Positions 1 to 14,900 are shown, numbered from the stretch's first letter. The stretch is DNA of 64,000 bases from Stenopsyche tienmushanensis (GCA_008973525.1 WACJ01000132.1:909033-973032); one strand, 5' to 3'. The notes: generated from the sequence alone by a model not told the origin. Made by a program: numbers and translations.

Positions 1-702
1 TCGCAGAATGCGGAAGGTCATAAATAAGGAGTGGAATGAAATTTTAATCCATGTCACGTTCGCAGTTATTTCACCTTTTATAACTCAATTTTGCATATGT
101 CATGTGTTAATCTTGTTTAGCCCAGTGCTTTGAGTATAGCCATGTCGATTCGTTTTCCATTAAGCCCAAATCATACCCCACTTTTTAAATAATTGAACAT
201 CCTTTGAGTCGAATTTTTTATTTGGAGGTTGAAATTTTTATGCAATTTAAATCGGCTATTTCGAGAAAGAGCAAATCAGCTGACATTAGGGACAACATAT
301 TCAATAACAAGATTCGCCTCGCAAATGTTTCATCTTGATTCTCACCAATGAGCTCAAATAACTCAAAGAACTGCTTTGAAGACAAAGGTCCATTCTCAGC
401 ATCTCAAATGCTTGACTAAGGATGGCACAAATGGGTCCAATATTTGTACGTCTATCCTTTTCATCTCAACAATATATATAAAAGGAGATATATAATGGAT
501 TCAGAGTCTTTTCATTCCTGTCATGAACGACTTTGATAACCCACCATCTGCCAATTAAATATCAACATTGATTGATAAACTCTACAAAACTACATTTGAC
601 AACTTGAATAGATACTAATCGATTAAGATGAAATAGTAGTGAAATTCTATTATAGATTTGAGGATAATGCATCAATTGTTTACGATTTATATATTGCCGT
701 TT
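1..702. other. non-coding flank, nothing recognised
   Basis: AT-rich sequence left of the R1-type remnant. I see no splice-flanked open frame, RNA gene or repeat terminus. If SK extends leftwards out of the window, as its missing 5' exons imply, this stretch is part of an SK intron. Confidence 0.4.
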
Positions 703-1930
703 TTTTTGCGAAGGGTGAAATCTTCGAAAGGCACCACCATTCTGGTGGTAGTGTGGGGTTTTTACCTACTAAACCCCCCTCCTATTTAGCTGCCACCCGG
801 CTACTAATTAAATATTGCACACAAGTGGCACCGATGTGTCCCTCGAGGGCTCTCCGTTTGTCTCTTTCTAGTTGTCATTCTACTGCTATTGTTCGTCATC
901 TTGTACGTTCAGCGTCCTCCTTTTGCCGCATAGCGCAAGTCGTGTATTTGCACCACGGATTCCATGCCCTAGCATCCGTTAACATTGAAAGTACCATATT
1001 GCTAGGAGAAAGCGAGCTGATTACCAGCTCCTCCCGTAGGATGTCCTTTTCATTGCTCCATGCTGGGCAGACAAATGTCGCGTGGGCAGCATTGTCGAAC
1101 TCCGCTCCGCAGTAGTTGCACTCCAGGCCAGTCTCTTCGCCTATTTTGTGTAGCCGTGTCCGATGAGGACCTGGATTAAGTGGTAGTACAGTTGATCATG
1201 CTTTCTGGCTACCCAGGTTCTCAGGTTCGGTATTAGCTCGTGCGTCCACCGACCTTTAGCGGAGTTGCCCCATCGAGACTGTTATGCCGCCATGGTGCGC
1301 AAAGGCTTAAGCAAAGGCTTAGCGTTATTCTTGTCTTCACTTTTCTGTATTGCCTGCCTCTCGTAAGCGAGCTAGTCGATTGGTAGTAAGGCAATCAGTG
1401 CCAGGATGGCGTCTTCCGACACTGTGCGATATGCAGCAGCCACTCTGATTGCGCTTCTTCTCTGGACTCTGTCCATTTTAAGCCTGGCCCTTTCAATTTG
1501 TAATGCCTCAACCCATATTGGCGCGCCATACAATAGTACCGAGTGTACTACCTCGCTGTAGAGTCGCCTCCTGCTTGTTTTTTGGGCCACCAATGTTGGA
1601 CATCAACCTGGCCAGATTCTCCGCGATGCTAACCGCCTTCGCTGCCGCCTTCTCCGTGTGGGTGACGAATCGGAGCTTGTCATCAATCTCCACCCCCAAA
1701 TACCGAATGGATTTTGAGTATTTAATCTCGCAACCTTCGATCCTCAGGGGTGGGTGCGCAAGGTTCCTGCGTCTTGTGTAAAAGAGAGCCTCCGTTTTTT
1801 GGACATCGAGCTCCAGATCAGCTCCTGTCAACCACTTCTTGGCCTTCCTCAGCGCGTCCTCGCAGATCGTTCGCAGGATCTCCGTGGAATTTGGTGGTGA
1901 CTAAGATGGCAACCTCATCAACGAATACGA
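703..1930 (-). mobile_element. R1-clade non-LTR retrotransposon, 5'-truncated 3' end
   Basis: Read on the minus strand, this is the last part of an R1-type reverse transcriptase ORF2. It starts at a degenerate catalytic box: FVDEVAILV at 1925-1900, where active elements have F/Y-A-D-D. Then come the thumb segment (YLGVEIDDKLRF, about 1705-1670; RLYSEVVHSVLLYGAPIW, about 1568-1515), a GRWTHELIP segment near 1250, and a C-terminal Cys-rich motif (CLECNYCGAEF...H...C, about 1120-1065). Frameshifts and stops break the frame, so it is dead. The 3' UTR has a GGTTTAGTAGGTAA-like stretch near 770 and an A-rich end near 705. The 5' end stops abruptly near 1930, as expected for incomplete reverse transcription. 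Confidence 0.8.
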
Positions 1931-2862
1931 CCATATATTACCATTTAAGATAGCCCCAAAAGAAGAAGTCTAAATAACCATGCCCTTAAATCGCTGGTGC
2001 AGAATTGTCCATCGTGACATACTTCAATAATTTTGCTTGCTCAAACATCCATTCATCCAAAAATGGTTATCGTCGCTAAAGATGATTTTTTAGGGGAAAA
2101 AATTTGAAAATTTTGGGCGTTCTTGTTGAAAGACCATATACATTTAATGAACATGCTCGCTATATCCGTGATTTCTTTATAAATATGCTTGTAATAAACG
2201 ATTTTGAGCATACGTACTATAAATAAATGATGCGAATCATTATATTGTTCCGTTTTTATTATAAAATTCAACCACAGACAGATAATTATTCGATATAATA
2301 ACTACAATAATAATAATATGAGATTTTTATAATAATATAAATTGATATAAAAATGTGTGCTTTCAGCTTTCAGTGTTGTAATAAAAATAATTATTATACA
2401 ATATTTCAATAAAAATAGATTATTAATATTATGAATTTAAAAAAAATATTATTAAAGTGTATGTCCATCTGTGCATGTAAATAACTGCTTTGTACATTGA
2501 TTTTCTTTAATACGATATTGTAATGTTTTTTTTTTATTATTTAACAAACACAGTTTCTCAGATTGTACCCTATCAGATATGCAGTTGTTTTCGTGAAAAT
2601 GTTATGTTTATTTTGCATTTCTTAAAACACATTTCTTCGTGGGCGCGCGGATCGTCCGTCCGCGAGTCCATGGATCTGTCACTACTCTTCTTTTTTGTTT
2701 GAACACCACTCTCACATCTGCGAATGCCGCCGAACAAAACATCATATCCCAGTCGATAAAAATAGTGAAATTTGGATTTGAATTAAAAAATTGCGCAGTC
2801 CTCATTTTGGGGCACGTGTCCACGCTTTGATTCATCATTGTTGGGATTGGTACCGATGGTAG
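1931..2862. other. SK intron sequence upstream of the pore exon
   Basis: Very AT-rich from about 2270 to 2600. The preceding SK exon (S5 region) was looked for here and not found. The frame upstream of 2863 does not resemble SK, so this is read as intron. The polypyrimidine tract before the 2861-2862 AG is poor. Confidence 0.5.
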
Positions 2863-2998
2863 GTTTCACGACGAGGAGCATGCCAACCTTCTGAACGCCA
2901 TGTGGCTCATTGCCATCACCTTCCTCTCGGTGGGCTTCGGAGACATTGTGCCTAACACGTACTGCGGACGAGGAATTGCTGTAAGCACCGGCATCATG
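2863..2998 (+). CDS. SK: SK pore exon (P-loop, start of S6)
   Basis: 136 bp: one base completing a codon plus 45 codons starting [14 protein letters not shown] and ending STGIM. It carries the pore helix and selectivity filter. The filter reads S-V-G-F-G-D rather than the G-Y-G usual in SK channels; the codons GGC TTC GGA are unambiguous. The donor is GTAAGT at 2999. The acceptor AG at 2861-2862 has a weak pyrimidine tract, but the family alignment fixes the border (residue Arg split across the junction, then Phe-His). Confidence 0.95.
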
Positions 2999-5900
2999 GT
3001 AAGTCATCTTTTTTAATTCCTATTTTAACCTGAACCCGGGCTAATGGTGTTAAATATTGACCTTCCGTAAGGGTGACTACATTGATACGATTGCTTGTAC
3101 ATCGGCAGGTGTACGAATGTTGTACATCAGAGCTCGCCAACCTTTTATCTTTCACGATACAAAAGATGCTCGTATGCATACAATAATATTAATACAGAGG
3201 CTCTTAAGCTTTTTCGCTCGCGACACTAAACCTATCAAGAGGTCAACTTTCACAAGCAATAAATATAATTTGGAAAAATGCATGAAATTATAATATATAA
3301 TACAGGTTGTTGTATCATACAAATTGCTCGAGTGCTCTATGACTGTTCTATCCAATAAAAAGGAACCTCGAGTAGGGTAACCACGCGTACACTATCAACT
3401 GACACGCAAGGTACCGAAACTAACTAAATACCTTCACTAGAATTTAATACGAGCAATGCAATTGTATTTGTTTGGTAATTTCGGAAAAATCTGCTTTGGT
3501 ACCCTCTGTTAATTCAATTCGAAGATCTTGTTCTAATTCTAATAACTTGGTCATTGGGGAAAACACTACTTCACACAGATATGTATAGTATCAAAAAGAT
3601 ATTCAGTTTTCAATCCTATTTTAAAAAAATTAAATTTGTATTGTAATGTTGTTATTTCTATTATATAAAAATTTCTTGAGAAAAATGCAAAATTTTAAAA
3701 ATCTATATTTATTGAATACAATAAATTTTGTAGTACTATTTTTGATACAAATCTTAAATTTCTGTCAAAATGCATTCTCTTTTTATTAGGGTTTTCTTAT
3801 TTTTGTTTAAGAAACCAAAGATACGCCCTGAACATTTTCGCTTCGCCATAAAAATATCTATACTTTCTAAAAAAAAGTCGAATACTGATAATCGATAAAA
3901 CGATATAAATATTATGAACGAAACCGAAATTTAAAAAAAATAACGGTTCGAAGTCCTGATTTTTTAAAGGGTTATTTTAAAAAGAATATAAAATAATGTA
4001 ATTAAATTTTAAATGTTGGCCATATTTCTAGTTGTTTTATTTCAATTACATACTAAGATAATAATATTTATATTCAATGCTTTACTGTTTTACCTACTTG
4101 TCGAGAATTTCTCGAGAATTCTTAAGAAATTTGAAAAATGAAGTTAATTTCTCAATCATTGTTTACATGTCACCCTTTCCTTGAAGAATCAAATTGTTGA
4201 GTGCTGTGTCAACCGTCTTAACCTACAATCGTTTTTTCTTCCATTTGAAGCAACTGCTCCATTGTTAGTTGCACTTACAAAGTTTTCCCTTAAAATCTTA
4301 TCTGTAACCAATATATTATTTAGTATTGATACATGTCTCATAAGTGATCGTGAGCCTAAATGTTTGGCATATCCCGACTACCCCCTGGGGTACGCATATC
4401 CCACTTTGGAGACCTCTGGTCTATGGAACGCTAGTATGCCATCTTATAAAGACAAGTCTATGCGTGAATAATTTATACGAAAGGACAGCCCTTTAAAATA
4501 TCTTTCCTGCCTTTGTCTTTTTTTAAAAAACCGAATATACTTTATTTCGGAATTAAAATTATTTTGCATAATAAATCGGAATTCCAGCAGGTAATCGCAA
4601 GCAAATTTTTTATTCTTCATGAATTTGAAGGAAAATTTTCGACCCTTAAAACATACAGTTTCATTTTAGAGTGATATGTGAAATATTAAATATTTGTTGC
4701 CCGCTTTTTTTTAAGAAACTTTCTGTAAATTCTTTTAAAAGTGTTATTTATCACGGGGCAACAGAGTTGGCAACCCTAGAGAGAAAAGGGGTGCCGAATT
4801 AACGTGTGGTCACTGCAGTAATCGGCATACTATTCCTCTAACACATGATTCGCGCTCAATGTAGACATTAATCAGGGCGTTGATCTTAATTTTTATTAAA
4901 AAAAAGTGCAGCTTCACATAGGCAGCTATTTGCAAATGGAATTAATACTTCACTATTTACAATAAGCTTTCCTTTATTCAGTTTTAACCAAAATGACCAC
5001 AGTGTGGGTCTTACCTTAGATTTTTAAAAGAATAAACTTTATGTCAAAAGATAGTTCTTACAAAAAGGTATTTTATTTATATAGAAATTATTGAATTATT
5101 TTATTTGAAGTAAAAATTGTATGGATTTAACCGCTTCATATTTTTTTACCTTCCATTTTTGAAGTTTCACTTGTGTAGGGCAAATTATCTTGAACGTGTC
5201 ACGAAGAGTGAAACTCCAAACAGCAGTTGGTCGGAAAGAATGTCGTTTGTAGTCCCTCCGTCTCTGTCGCATACATGATAGAGATTCTACGCGCATGCGC
5301 CGCGCCACCTCTACTGTATTTGTGTCAAATCAAGCAAAGACTAGACCAGTAGTAAGCCTATTTTATTATGTATTACACAATGGAATAAAAGCAATGCAAA
5401 AAAATCAACTTTTCCTATGCGATATTTCTTTGTACCACCTATATCATCTTCATATTTTTGAAATCTTATTACTCTCCATTAAGAACGCTTAATTAAATAT
5501 CTCTATACGTATCTTAAATGTGTTTCAATGCGATTTTATGACATCGTCATTGCCATCCAAAGAATTTCGCTATTTTTTTCTACATTTTATTATTTCTTCG
5601 CCTCCAATACACTTTTTTTCAACGTCCATTGTACCATCTATTTCATTTCTCCAACTTCATTAGCATAGGAATTCCATGTAGAAATATTTAGGCTTTCTTT
5701 ATGGTTTCTCTTATTCGATAAATAACATTAGCATGGGCGAAAATGTTCATTGATGTAAATTCGAAGCATATTTTTATTTAATAAATTTAACATTATTATA
5801 TTACTAAAAAAATCTATTAGATCTCTGAAAACACGCTGTTTAAATACTATAATCGAAAGTGGATAGAGAGAAGAAAATTGTATACGTTCTCACATGTGTA

Positions 5901-8900
5901 AATTAATTATATGTTCATATTAATATCGAAACATCCTGTATTATTGGTTTTAGATTTTTTTTGAAGAAATAAATGTGGTTGACTAGGTTTTATGTGGAGA
6001 AAAGAAGAAAAAAACACGTAAAGTCTTGTCCTATTAATTCACCGCAACTGTAAAAACAATCCTTAATTTCATTCCGCTTTATTGACAACGTCTTAAGCAA
6101 ATTTTGGAAGCCTTCCAGAAAGACTTTCCTTATCGATTTTCTCGTTAGAAATTGTTTACCAAAATTGCTTCAGCTCAAAGCTAGTCAAAGACGGGACCAG
6201 GTTTTGTTTCTATAATTTGATAAACACGCCGTCAGAAAATCAGCTCATAAAACGTGATGTGCATTCATATTCAAAAATTCGAATTGTTTCTCCGAATGAG
6301 AGCACGGAAATGTTTACTTGCAAAAAGGCAAAAATGTGCCGACGACTAAAAAGCAACAAACTGCAAAAGCGTTGCCCAAATACGTGTGAGGCCTTCCGTT
6401 TCAAACAAAATCCAGAAAACCCGGTGCTTGTAAAATTGCGCCAAGAAAATCGGATGCATTGTCATCATTATGGCTTCAGCTCACGTAGCTGCAGCCATCC
6501 AGTGCTTGCCATTTCGAAAGCAAGCTACATTTATCCATACAAAACCACTTGTCGACGCTTGCCAATTTCCTCGGATTAAAATGCTCAACCTGGCTAACTT
6601 CAAATACACAAGTCATAAACGAAACATTTAATATTTTGTAGCCAACCCTGAGGATTAAGCTCCCCAAACAACTTTATTTCTTGGAACAAAGTTACCTGTC
6701 AGCCATTTCAAATGCAGCAGCCAATCTTCGCTGATGAAATAGCTTATAAAACAAAAGCTGAAACACTTAAACGCTCTTCGAATACGAAACTAAGCATGTT
6801 ATTTAAGTTCAACCTAAAAATATGTACATAAAAATGAGCAATCACATAATTTTTAAATGTTAAAGAATCTTATTAACTATCTTTAAAATGAGTCAAATAA
6901 GCACGATTTAAGTGCTAGTGACGATGAATGATTGATTTCATTAAAGTATTCTTGATAAATGAATGTTTGAATATTTTCCATATTATCTTCTCATGTATAA
7001 AAGTTATTCTCTGTTTGTTCGTATGTAATGCGCTGCCATGCCGTTCATTAGATTGCGATAAAACTTTATCCACTGATTGCTAAGGATTACGCGAGTAACA
7101 TAGGCATAGTCTTATATACAAACATAATCATTTGTTTGTTCGCATTTTATGCGCTGCCATACCGTTTATTCGATTGCGATAAAACTTTGCCAATTTATTA
7201 TTTGCACTTTTTTGAATAATATAGTTAAAGTACAATTAACTTACAGTAGTTCTTATATATAAAAATGAATGTTTGTATGTTTGTTCATATTTATAATAAA
7301 ACCAACAAAATAAAATAAATTTCATTATTTATATCATTCTTAATTAAACAAGAACGCCGGTTACCAGCCATTTGCAATAAAAAATAAATTATGTAATCTT
7401 CGCAATTTGTTTTGGAACGAGTGGCATAATTTTGTATTAGCTTTGAACGTCATATAACATGGATTTACATTATACAACGTTTTCGTATGCGCATGCGCTG
7501 ATTAAGCGTCAATAAGGCCAGATCCACACTATGGTGCCAGAAACGGTTCGATCTCGCTCCGGTCTCGGTTCGATCAAATATTCTTACACGAGAAACAATG
7601 AGCGTATTCACACTCTGGAACGATACGATAGTGTGAATATGCTCATTGTTTCTCGTGTAAGAATATTTGATCGGACCGAGACCGGAGCGAGATCGAACCG
7701 TTACTAGCACCATAGTGTGGATCGGGCCTAAGTCTTCTCGTAGCCGAGACGATCGGTCGGACCCCAAGACTCTACTGCAAAATCGCTCAAGAATATCTTA
7801 CAACTTAAACTAATCTAACTCACTGTATTTATTCGCATCTCTTTTATACACGACCCTTTTTAATGCTTTCTTTATTTTGCCTAATCTACAGGAGGTGTGG
7901 TTGGCAGCCACATTTTTAAAAACATACATACACCTTGAAAAACCACATCAAAATGGTTGACAGTGGTCCATTAAAAGGGATTGTTAAAAGTCACCTCAAA
8001 AAAAATACGGCTTTATTAAAAAGCCCTTTTATCCCCCCTATTATTAAGCCTCGAGCATCATTCTTATTGCACTTTGTTTATATCGCGCAATTTGGTTTAT
8101 AACCTTGACTGGCGCTTATATGACGCCTCGTGTACCGTTCTTCTGGAGTGCAGAAAAATTGACAGGTTCACACGGTAAACCCGCTCTTTTATTTCAGCAA
8201 AACTGTTCGACCTTGCTAAAAATGCCCAATATTATTTTTTTACAAAGTTCACCGTGTCACTGCATACAATGCCTGCGATAGGGATTATGGACAATACTGA
8301 TGTCACTTCGCGGGGATTCAGAAAGCTCCAAGGGACCATGCTGAAAATGTTATTACGTGGCAGATTGAAATCAGAGAGCAAGGTCTTCTGTTTCAATATT
8401 AACGTTGCGAAAAATGCCGTATGAAAAATGTCGGTATTACATTAGAGTGCCGCGGGCGCCAAAAGCTCAAGATATCATGCGGTTCCGGATCAAATTATGA
8501 CGATGTCGAACCGTGCACGTCGAAAATTATGTCGAGAGGCAAAATCCTCTATTTGCCGTCTAAAAATAATACCAAAACGGAATCGTATACACGAACCGGT
8601 TGTCCGGATTTTTCATTATTGTAAAGCGACTGGGTTGGAAACCACATCTAATCTACGTACACATCGGCACCCCGTTTTCAATCCGCTCCCTATATTTGCC
8701 TTTACGTCGAAACACTCCCCTTTGAATTGAAAAACTTATTGAGAAATGCATTTCTGAACAAAGCCAATGCAGTATTTGTTTTTGCAATTTTATTTGAATC
8801 ATTTTTAGCAACATAAACAATTTATTTATAATAATGCGTCAAATCCGGCGTCGCATTGTGTGAGCAATGCATGGTCGTTTTATTTTATGTCAAGTGCCAA

Positions 8901-11900
8901 AAAATGATTGACGTGCATGGATATGACATTTGAACCTAACCTCTCATTTTGTTTCAATGATAACATTTTTTACGGCAATGAGCCTTTTATAAAACATATT
9001 TAATCGCTCTTAGATATTATTTTCATGCGTTATAGTTTGATACAACAAATATATATGAAGTTTTGTTTAAATGGAAACAACATAACCTATAATTATATGA
9101 ACGCGTTTAAATCAATCACCAGTCTTAATAAATTGTTATAGAAGTAGACACAATATTGTATTAGTATTAATTGAATTTATGCATACTTTAAATGTATATA
9201 ATACATGTGTTTAGAATACATTCACATACAAATCGGCATCTGTCAAAAACATCAGATTCAATCGTACGAGAATATGATTGAATGTTGCCATGCTAAAAAA
9301 ATTGAAACAAATTTAAATAAAATTACCCACAATAATATAATCAAATAACACCTTAACGCGAATAAAATTATATTGCGTATTTCTAAAACAGTTCTAACAC
9401 ATTTAAATTGATTTTGTATAATTAAGACAGTATATTAAAGTCTTATTTATATTTTTTCTCGCTTCCTGATATTCCTGAATGTATCTCTTCTTAACATTTC
9501 ATTCAGATTATATTTTCACACGCGACCTGAGGATTTATTGTGGTTTTTCCTATAAGTAAATATAATGGCAATTTATGATGCCACTTTATAATTTCCATTG
9601 ATACGAGATCGGATCAAAATATAAGGTGAAAAAATTTTTAGAACCGCAACTGATAATGCTAAGTCCATTTCATGTCATATGTCGTATCAAATTTGTACAC
9701 GTTATTACTAATTAGTCAGTCTTCATAGCCGCTAAAGTGTGGTTATGTTTATCGCGTCTGTCGCGGAAGGAAATCGAATTTCAGTTTGTACGGAATTGAA
9801 GAATTATTTTCAAGCAGATCCGGAATTCATGGCCAAAATTATAACTGGAGATGAAAGTTGGTTATATGGCTATGACCCTGAGACCCCCAGAAAACCCCTA
9901 ATTCCTCTCGCTCTAATAAGACACGTCAGTCAAAGTGGAATATCAAGACCATGCTCATTGTTTTTTTTCTCATTTTCATCACGAAAATGCGCTTTGTCAC
10001 ACGTCGCTTCTGATTGGCGAATTTTTGATTGGAAAAAATATTCCTGTGTGTAAACATCCACCTTACTCACCAGATGTAGTACTATGCGATTTCTGGCTCT
10101 TCCCAAAAAAAAAAAAAAAACGTGCTTAAAGTTTTGACACCATTTTTGTTATTAAGGTGGCCACAAAAGAGCAGCCGAATGCCCTACCGAAAGTAGCCTT
10201 CCAAAAATGTTTCCATTCACGGATTCAACGTTGGGATAAGTGCATCTCTAGCCAAGGACAGTACTTTGAAGATGATTAATTCCATTTCCATGTAAACTTA
10301 TTACTTTGTTTGTATTAAAATTATTCACCGTATTTTTTGATCAGACCTCATAGTTTCCAAGGCCAGAATCAATCTTTCATCTATAAATAATGAAAGAACT
10401 TCACCTAGAGTAATATAAGAAGGCGTTTTTATCAGAAGTCCACATTTTCTGCTGGATGAAAATGATCGTTGTCTATAGTTGATATTGTCCAATGAGCCAC
10501 CAACACTTGTCAATTTTTCCTATTCTTCCACAGCCGGTTCTTTTTACATCTTTTCAAGATCTTCACTTGCACATGCATCCTCGTTATCTGAGCTATCTCT
10601 TGCAAAACTCAATACTTTTTTCACTCATATCTTAATTTTACTGACGTCTTTAGCAGTGGTTGCTCGTATCTAAAATGTGTGAGGGTGCTACTAGCTGAAA
10701 GAAGGATATTAATCAAATTTTACACTTTATCACATTCAAGAATATGGTACACGGTTTTTAAGCACAACATACGCGACATTAAAAAAAACCTTCCATCAGC
10801 TTGCTTGCTAAGGTCGGCACTGCGGGATCGACAGTGCTCTCTTTTTTCCTCACAGCTTCATTTTGTCAAACATTTATCCCATAGGTTAAAATATAGTATC
10901 GCTATTCCAGCTAATCACTCCATGCACTTATGTTCTGACTATCGGATTTGGGCCCTGAGAAACTTAGCCGAATCATACCCAACGACGAATTTGTTAACTG
11001 TCCAATGTTAATGAAAAATACATTACTAAATTAGTCACTGTAATATTTTATTTAAATTGCGATTTAACTCCTTGCGCTTCTAACAGGCAATTAAGTAAGC
11101 CAGTAAGATGCGAAAATGAGATTTGTTGAAGTCTAGGTGCAAAATTACTCGTAAATATTCAAATGAGATATAAATTTAAACCGTTTAAGCTGGGCATGCT
11201 GAATCACGAGATACGCTGGATCGAGTCGTATGGATTGTCTTTGTTTCAGATTGTTTACGGTCCTTTGCGCTTCTCTAAGGTCAGGAAGAATATTTCATTA
11301 CATTTTCTTTCAGAGACACAAACTTGCCTATTTGGGGGAGCCTTGATAGAGGACAAATGGGTGCAAAATTAGTTTCGCGGAGTACATCTCCTTCTTCACT
11401 CAAATGAAAGTATTAAAAGAAACCCTCTTTCGCGTTTCACGGTTCACAAAATGGCGGTGCGTTCTATTTTTCTTTTCTTTTTTTCATTATTTCAAAGTGG
11501 CGAATTCTTTGTGGGCCGACTCCCCGAAACGTTTAGTTATCCTCCTGCCAGCTTTGGTGTTCTGTGCTCGCCCTCTTTTGTCCGCCCACTTCTGAATTCC
11601 ATTTTCACTCCTTAAGATAAAAGAGTCGGGGAGATTCCGATCTCGCGACGTGGAACCCGTTCAAAGAGGAAACCTTACAAGTCTGCTTCCGCGCATTTTA
11701 ATAGAGAGATCACCGACTTTTAGTTTTCAAACATGTAAACTTTCATAGTTAAAGGAGCACCGACGATATCTGGTTCCTATTCTTAGAGCTCACAAAGCTA
11801 TTGTTGGGAAGTTTAATTGCCTTCAGATTCGAGCATACATTTTTTTTCCCGATTCAGATTCAATTGGATTCAATAGCTACAATGTTCAACGCTCAACCAA

Positions 11901-14900
11901 ATGAATTTAAAGTGGATACAGGGTGCGGCATCGAAAGTACCTTATTTTAAAAATAAATAACACAAATAACATAGGAGATATCAATTTTTTTTTAATCTAT
12001 GTTACAGAGAGACATTTAAAGTTTTTATTAATTATGTTTTAAAAATCACATCATTAATATGACCACCGTTCTAGTATAATCGATTCTCTTTCTCCGTGCA
12101 ACCAATTATCGCTTGGAGTTTCAGAACGTCACAAAAAGTGAAACTCCAATTGACAGTTGATCGGAAAGAGATAGAGAATCGTTTGTAGTATATATATTTC
12201 TATCACATACATCATATATGCGCATGCGCCGCGCCGCCTCAGGTGTCCGTGCATGCGTGTCTATGCGTAGCATAAAGCAACCACCAAACCAGTAACGCGC
12301 CTATTTTATTATACATTACACAAACACAGCTTCATCTTTTTGAAAGCAATTCCCGTTAATAAATGGAAAAAAAGAATGCATATAGTTTTTATAGGGTCAA
12401 TTTTAATGTCAACTTCTGCTAGAATGATCACACATCTGTTTGCGATTGTTCTCATCGTATTTTTCATATTTTTGTTGTCTACTTACGCATCTTGTTACGT
12501 TAAATAGATGGCCTGTTATCTAATTTATAAGCGTTATCCACCTAAGTAGAAAACAGGGCTTTCGTGAAGGCTATAATTCATCACGGTAGACTTAACAACG
12601 GATCCGCGAATACATCCTCAGGAAGTGCGGAAATGGCTCTACTTAAAATTTAAGCGACTTGGTACATGTCCTATAAATAATAAGAAAAATGCGTTCCGCG
12701 CAAACAAAGAAATCTTTCGTTTATTTATTGTCTTGAAGCACAAGACGTATTCAATCCACCAGCTCCTCGTTCAATACAAAATGTATACATATTTCGTTGA
12801 ATTATCGTCATTTCATGATCTGTCCTTGTGCCGGTTTTTATCAAAATCAATAACGTTTTTATGTCCGTGTAATTCAATCAATCAAGGTTTGATTACACTA
12901 ATCAACTTGGAAAAAAACTCAATGGAAAGACCTTACCATATAATTGCAGCGATTTCAACCTAAGCTCTATTATTTTGTATACAATGAGTAAAATGATCAT
13001 TTACTATATAATTGTGTTTTTGGAAGGTATCATATAAAAGAAGGATACTTTTTCAACCCCCGAATCGATTGGACGCCATGAAATTATTAATGCGCTGCTA
13101 ATCATTCATATTTAAGCGAGCCCCTATCTCAATTTATCCATGCTAAGTCCCAAGGTAGGAAGCTTCCATTAAACGCAACCTTTGGCGGTCTGGAAAGCCA
13201 TCAACCCGGGAATAAGGGTAGTCAGACTTTATGGATTAAGAGGCCGTAATTCAAATGCTTGTACTTTTATAACTCATTTTCTTCCAACGGTCATGCTGAA
13301 ATTGGTGTCTGCTTACGGCTAATGTCGGTGATTAAAAATTTTCACAGCCCCGTAGCTGCGAATAAGATTGGCGACGAGGAATTCTCTCGAAATCCATCTC
13401 CTCGAGATTCGTCGTCCGTCAATTTAAATAATGGTATGCATCATTGAGCGTATTATTTTTGCAATGTTCATCATCGGAGACGGGGTGAAATAGTTCGCAG
13501 GCTGAGAGATTAAAAAAATAGATTGAAAAAAAGGGATGCTTCACAAAGTTTATATGATAACTTTGCTGGAAAGAATTTCAACTAAAAACTTTTTTAATTC
13601 GATCGCTTTGAAAAATAAATGACTCAAAGAGAACAACTTCGATCATTAACTTTGAGATTGTCTGTTAAAGCAAAGTAGTCATTTAACAAATAAAATCATA
13701 TTATACTCAATAAATTATTTTTTTTTTGTATGAAAAAATCCTTTTTTTGTGCTAAAACAACTCCAAACAGCGCTCTGAATTGAACGCGAACTGAACGCGT
13801 TGTTGCTTATGATCCGACTGTGAGCAAACGCGGTACGCACTTCGAACAAAGCTTTATCATAGGCAAATGTTAATGCAAAATAGTAAATACAACGTATTTT
13901 GATATCTCCACGGTATCGGCTATTTAACGCAAATTCAAATTATGATCGGCCAATTTTTTTTTATTTGTAGCGTGGGAATAATTTGCGACTATTTTTGATT
14001 TTGGCAAACCTTATTTGCCGCCATTTGCCTCTGCCTCGTAATTGTCGCCGTATCATAATATGGTAAATAAATTTGAACATTAAAAGTTCACCATGTTTTA
14101 ATTTTTCCCTCTTTTTTTGAGGATTCCTCCTTTTCGGTGTCGTCGATAAAGAATCGGTCGAAGATAAAGAATCGCCCCTTCTGTGGAGGTTAAATACGAA
14201 TTTCCGTCGTATATGCTGCGAGTTTGTCTCGGGGCTGCGGAGCCCCATCGGTGCTGAAGGACTGAGCGCCGTCGTTTCTCGTCAAGGCGCTTCAGTCTAA
14301 GATGAGAGGCGCACGGGTGCGTCCGTCCCCTGAAGCACCCCGCGAATCGAGATGCTCCTCGTGATGAGCTGCTTGAGGCAGCCGCAATGAAGATTGTGGT
14401 CCCATGGAGACGGCGAGGAGTCGAAATGCAACAGACTATTATTGCAAATTCAGTCGCTCATAGGCGGCCTTACGCGACTTATTAACCTTTTAAGAAGTAC
14501 AATCGCGTATTTGCGATCGAATTCCAGTGATTCAGAAAGAGCATTCTTACACGTTAAGTTCGGAAAGATAGAGAGACGGATAAAGTCTTGCACATTGAAT
14601 TCGGACAGAGACGGAGGGAGTGGGATTCCAAAATATATCTTACTATAACAACATTTGATCAATTTGGTTCAAAATTCAAAATGAGATCTCTTACGCCAAG
14701 CACTTTGATGCTAAAACGTGCTATATCAAAATATACCATAATTTGTGAATGTATGCAATCTATTTTGCACATTAATTAAAGCCTTCACACATGTGAGCAC
14801 CCTGTCATTCCGCTCTTCAAAGTCTATTATCGTAAATCGTTTTATTCTTTCAGCTCAAATTGAATTTTGCCATCGCTTTTCGGAGTATCGTATTAAGCAT

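Noticed and set aside
6217..6579. 120-codon Cys/Lys-rich open frame in SK intron 1
   Set aside because: Cysteine spacing fits no known motif and there is no conserved context; treated as chance.
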